Shown here piece after piece: positions 14,574-16,899 of a DNA stretch of 16,899 bases. A model generated the notes under the pieces. That model worked only from the letters and a program-made list of their open reading frames with translations, was not told where the DNA came from and did no database searches. This DNA comes from Desulfitobacterium_A sp035539115 (GTDB lineage Bacteria > Bacillota > Desulfitobacteriia > Desulfitobacteriales > Desulfitobacteriaceae). The stretch lies in contig NZ_DATLJA010000050.1 of assembly GCF_035539115.1 (NCBI RefSeq), positions 1 through 16,899 on the forward strand, written 5' to 3'. Both the position numbers and the translations under genes were made by a program. The first letter of the stretch is position 1. Every line of letters starts with the position of its first letter.

Positions 14574-15104
14574 ATGGAATTTTTGGAGATTGTTCAAAAG
14601 CGAAGAAGTTTACGCTCGTATGCATCCACTCCAGTGGAACCGGAAAAATTAAACTATGTTCTGGAGTGCGCCCGGCTGGCTCCCTCCTGGAAAAACATGC
14701 AATGTTGGCGGTTCATCGTGGTTAGAGATCCAGAACTTCGGCAAGCTTTAGCAGAGACAATGACGGAAGCTAATCCTGGACGCAAAGTTCTCGTCCAAGC
14801 GCCGATGGCGATCGTGCTCTGTGCTGTACCGAGTGAGTCAGAGGTCTGGGAAGACAAGGATTTCATGATGCTTGATGCAGGTTTAGCCATGGAGCATCTT
14901 GTTTTAGCCGCCACTGAGCAGGGGTTAGGAACCTGCTGGGAAGGTTGGTTCCATGAAGACAAGGCGCGTAAGGTTCTTCAGGTTCCTGAAGATGTGCGCG
15001 TGGTCGCGTTTACGCCGTTAGGATATGCGAGTGAAGAGAGACGTCCGCGGCCTCGGAAAAGTATCGACGAAATCGTTTTCAATGAAAAATGGGGTGAAGC
15101 CTAA
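14574..15104 (+). CDS. Nitroreductase-family flavoprotein
   Basis: This FMN-dependent oxidoreductase-like protein has 176 residues, short but normal for single-domain members. The N-terminus reads FLEIVQKRRSLRSYASTPV, with the RRSxRxY pattern that binds the flavin phosphate. LAPSWKNMQCWRFIVV (around 38-53) is the second flavin-contact region, and GLAMEHLVLAATEQGLGTCW (around 102-121) is the family's conserved helix. I prefer ATG 14574, six bases after GGAG (14564-14567); ATG 14571 is possible but too near. It heads a close three-gene run with the metallopeptidase and lipase (gaps of 11 and 12 bp). The physiological substrate is unknown; members reduce nitro groups, quinones or enones. Its leader shows possible attenuation. 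Confidence 0.9.
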   Translation: MEFLEIVQKRRSLRSYASTPVEPEKLNYVLECARLAPSWKNMQCWRFIVVRDPELRQALAETMTEANPGRKVLVQAPMAIVLCAVPSESEVWEDKDFMMLDAGLAMEHLVLAATEQGLGTCWEGWFHEDKARKVLQVPEDVRVVAFTPLGYASEERRPRPRKSIDEIVFNEKWGEA

Positions 15105-15115
15105 AGGAGAAGGGA

Positions 15116-15859
15116 ATGATTGCATCGGTACCCACATCGATTGCTATCCATGGAACAATTATTCCTTATGAAGAACGTAAGAATTCTCGGTCAAAACGCC
15201 TGAGCATTCGTGTCGGACGAGACAGGGTGAGGGTAACCGTACCCTGTCGGGCGACTCAGCGGGAGATCCGTGAATTCGTGAAGGCAAATCAGGACTGGAT
15301 TTTAGCTCACTGGTTAAAAATTCAGGAGAAGCTAGAAAAGGTCCTTGAACGGCAATACCGAGATGGAGAAAGCCTTCCTGTATTAGGTCAGAGTATCCTA
15401 CTCCAGATCTTGAAAACGAATCGGAAAATGATCGCGCTACGCTATGATGAGGGCGAAAAAAGGGTAGAGATTCGATTGCCTGAAATGATGGCACCTGAGC
15501 ATCAACGAGACGCCATCAAAGAAATCCTCGAGAAGTGGCTGAAAATTAAAGCCCGTGAAGTTTTCCAGGCTAAATTAACTAAATTAAGCGTCCAAATGGG
15601 CGTACATTATAGGGAGTTTCGACTCAAGGAACAGAAAACCCGTTGGGGTAGTTGTTCAAGTAAAGGAAATATCAATTTAAACTGGCGAGCTATCATGGCG
15701 CCGGAGCCGGTTGTTGATTACCTCGTCATTCATGAGCTAGCTCATCTAAAGCAGATGAACCACTCCCCTGCCTTTTGGGACTTTGTGGGTCAATATTGCC
15801 CAGAGTATGGCGCTTGCCGTCGTTGGTTAAAGGTAAATGGCGAAAGACTGATCCTTTAA
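15116..15859 (+). CDS. YgjP-like (DUF45) zinc metallopeptidase-fold protein
   Basis: This 247-residue protein has the zinc site HELAH at 206-210 and a further H216, the HExxH-x5-H pattern of the YgjP/WLM-like family. Preceding it is TRWGSCSSKGNINLNWR, also a hallmark, and a C-terminal WLKVNG. The N-terminal part (about 15-80) is rich in basic residues and holds the IRVGRDRVRVTVP segment typical of the family. No signal peptide is present, so it is cytosolic. The start at ATG 15116 has AAGGAG six bases upstream. It is co-transcribed with the nitroreductase before and the lipase after. The family is poorly characterised, so the substrate is left open. Confidence 0.9.
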   Translation: MIASVPTSIAIHGTIIPYEERKNSRSKRLSIRVGRDRVRVTVPCRATQREIREFVKANQDWILAHWLKIQEKLEKVLERQYRDGESLPVLGQSILLQILKTNRKMIALRYDEGEKRVEIRLPEMMAPEHQRDAIKEILEKWLKIKAREVFQAKLTKLSVQMGVHYREFRLKEQKTRWGSCSSKGNINLNWRAIMAPEPVVDYLVIHELAHLKQMNHSPAFWDFVGQYCPEYGACRRWLKVNGERLIL

Positions 15860-15871
15860 AGGAGAGTATAA

Positions 15872-16738
15872 ATGACGAATGAATACCTGTGGCTCGAAAC
15901 ATCTCAGGCTGTTAAGGTCTTCTATCGTGAGGTGCATCCGAACGGAGAAAAGGGAATAGTCATGATTTGTCACGGGTATGGGGAACATTCGGGGTATTAT
16001 CTAGACTTGATGCAATTTCTAGTTAAGCATAGCTATGGTGTGTATGCGTTAGATCATCGTGGGCATGGTCGCTCTGAGGAGGAACGGGGGCATCTGGAGA
16101 GATTCGAGTTTTTCCTTGAGGATTTAGATATTTTGGTGAATTTCGCTCGCGAGAAACATCCAACGCTTCTAATCTATATGTTTGGTCATAGTATGGGTGG
16201 GCTTATTGCGTTCCATTATGGGATTTTATACCCGGAGAAACTTGACGGGCAGATCTTTTCTGGTGCAGCTGTAGGAATGCCGGCGGGGACCTCCTTCATT
16301 CCGGGATTTTTGTTTAGATTTCTGAATAAACGCTTCCACCACCATAAAATTTATCAAGTGCTTTCCCATCGAGCTACGCGTAACCTTGAGCTTCAAGAAA
16401 AATCTAAGGCGGATCCGATGCTTCTTAAATACGCCACAGTTGGCTTTTACTACGAGTTTATCTATCGCGGAGTCATCGGGGCCAAGAAGGGGGCGGGGAA
16501 CTATCGGCTGCCGTGCCTTTTCTTGCATGGACGTGCGGATCGGATTATCCCCTATCAGTCCTCCCCTTACATTTTTGGACGGATTTCCTCACAAGATAAA
16601 GAATTGAAGATCTATGACGGACTCTACCATGAGCTAATTCAAGAACCTGAGCGGGAAATGGTTTTGGGGGATATTCTTAACTGGCTTGAGAAGAGAGTAA
16701 TAAGCATAAAAAAGCGTGAACCGGGTCAATCTGAATGA
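15872..16738 (+). CDS. Alpha/beta hydrolase, monoacylglycerol lipase/lysophospholipase-like
   Basis: This 288-residue Hydrolase_4-type enzyme likely cleaves acylglycerols or similar esters. The oxyanion region HGYGEHSGYY follows the first strand. The nucleophile elbow is GHSMGG with S107, followed by D223 (in FLHGRADRIIP) and H253 (in YDGLYHELIQEP), giving a complete catalytic triad. No signal peptide or clear transmembrane helix is seen, so it is cytosolic or membrane-associated. The start is ATG 15872, and its AAAGGAG overlaps the stop of the preceding gene, so coupling is likely. The stop codon lies within the terminator stem at 16714-16750, closing the three-gene unit. Confidence 0.92.
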   Translation: MTNEYLWLETSQAVKVFYREVHPNGEKGIVMICHGYGEHSGYYLDLMQFLVKHSYGVYALDHRGHGRSEEERGHLERFEFFLEDLDILVNFAREKHPTLLIYMFGHSMGGLIAFHYGILYPEKLDGQIFSGAAVGMPAGTSFIPGFLFRFLNKRFHHHKIYQVLSHRATRNLELQEKSKADPMLLKYATVGFYYEFIYRGVIGAKKGAGNYRLPCLFLHGRADRIIPYQSSPYIFGRISSQDKELKIYDGLYHELIQEPEREMVLGDILNWLEKRVISIKKREPGQSE

Positions 16739-16757
16739 CCTGGTTTACGCCTTTTTT
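16714..16757 (+). terminator. Intrinsic terminator of the nitroreductase-lipase operon
   Basis: Arms 16714-16728 and 16736-16750 pair over 15 positions with two wobbles around a seven-base loop. They are followed by CTTTTTT (16751-16757). The lipase stop codon is inside the right arm. Confidence 0.92.
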
Positions 16758-16800
16758 GTACTAACAGAAAGTATAAATTTTTGGCAGATAAACTCTAAGT

Positions 16801-16885
16801 GCAACCAGCGGTTTCGCTTTCCTACGATGAATGCGGTTAAGTTCGGCAGGATAAGGCGACTAAGGCCACCGCTTTGGCGCTGACC
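16801..16885. repeat. Structured non-coding segment at the window end
   Basis: Nested complementarity is visible: AGCGGT (16807-16812) with ACCGCT (16868-16873), flanked by CC/GG; TCGC (16814-16817) with GCGA (16856-16859); and CCT (16821-16823) with AGG (16848-16850). It is GC-richer than its surroundings and no credible gene covers it. It may be an interspersed repeat or a structured RNA; from memory, similar stretches give spurious short proteins in Firmicute genomes, but this is unverified. Confidence 0.4.
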
Positions 16886-16899
16886 AAGTCTTCTATATC

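Noticed and set aside
15159..15494. 111-codon minus-strand frame in the metallopeptidase gene
   Set aside because: Antisense to a gene with clear catalytic motifs and without its own initiation signals.
16740..16899. Minus-strand coding fragment entering from the right edge
   Set aside because: One frame stops after about 20 codons and another runs longer but has basic, low-complexity content with no family motif; the RNA-like pairing explains the region better.

Overview
The window looks like chromosome from an anaerobic, spore-former-type Firmicute (Clostridia, probably Desulfitobacterium/Desulfosporosinus-like). This rests on gene content (tungsten-type aldehyde:ferredoxin oxidoreductase, TupABC tungstate importer, MoeA-PBP fusion), strong AAGGAGG ribosome sites and many U-tailed terminators. 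The taxonomic call is inference from style and family content, not a database match.

Layout. Positions 2-418 hold the 3' end of an IS110-family transposase, followed by a two-repeat, one-spacer type I-C-like CRISPR remnant (551-648) with no cas genes in view. At 687-1574 a small protein that may be MoaD-related diverges from mobB. At 1697-3574 (-) lies a sigma-54 enhancer-binding activator (GAF-PAS-AAA+-Fis). Divergent from it is aor (3860-5653), which has a clear -24/-12 promoter and an upstream dyad. After an intrinsic terminator come moaD, moeA and a second moeA fused to a periplasmic-binding-like domain (5722-9245). Next is an iron-containing alcohol dehydrogenase (9536-10699) with a second, near-consensus -24/-12 promoter. 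A bidirectional terminator separates it from the minus-strand group tupC, tupB, tupA and an HTH plus PBP-like-domain regulator (10773-14170). A roughly 400 bp control region then leads to a plus-strand operon: nitroreductase-like protein, YgjP-like metallopeptidase, and monoacylglycerol-lipase-like hydrolase (14574-16738). The window ends in a structured non-coding segment.

How it works together (inference). TupABC imports tungstate. MoaD, two MoeA-type proteins and MobB belong to pterin cofactor assembly and metal insertion. AOR uses the cofactor to interconvert aldehydes and acids with ferredoxin, and the alcohol dehydrogenase interconverts alcohols and aldehydes. The sigma-54 activator next to aor, plus sigma-54 promoters on both aor and adh but on no other gene examined, suggests one small alcohol/aldehyde regulon. 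The metal-supply genes appear to be controlled separately, by the PBP-like-domain regulator. The same ligand-type domain is present both on that regulator and on the second MoeA, which is the most intriguing link in the window.
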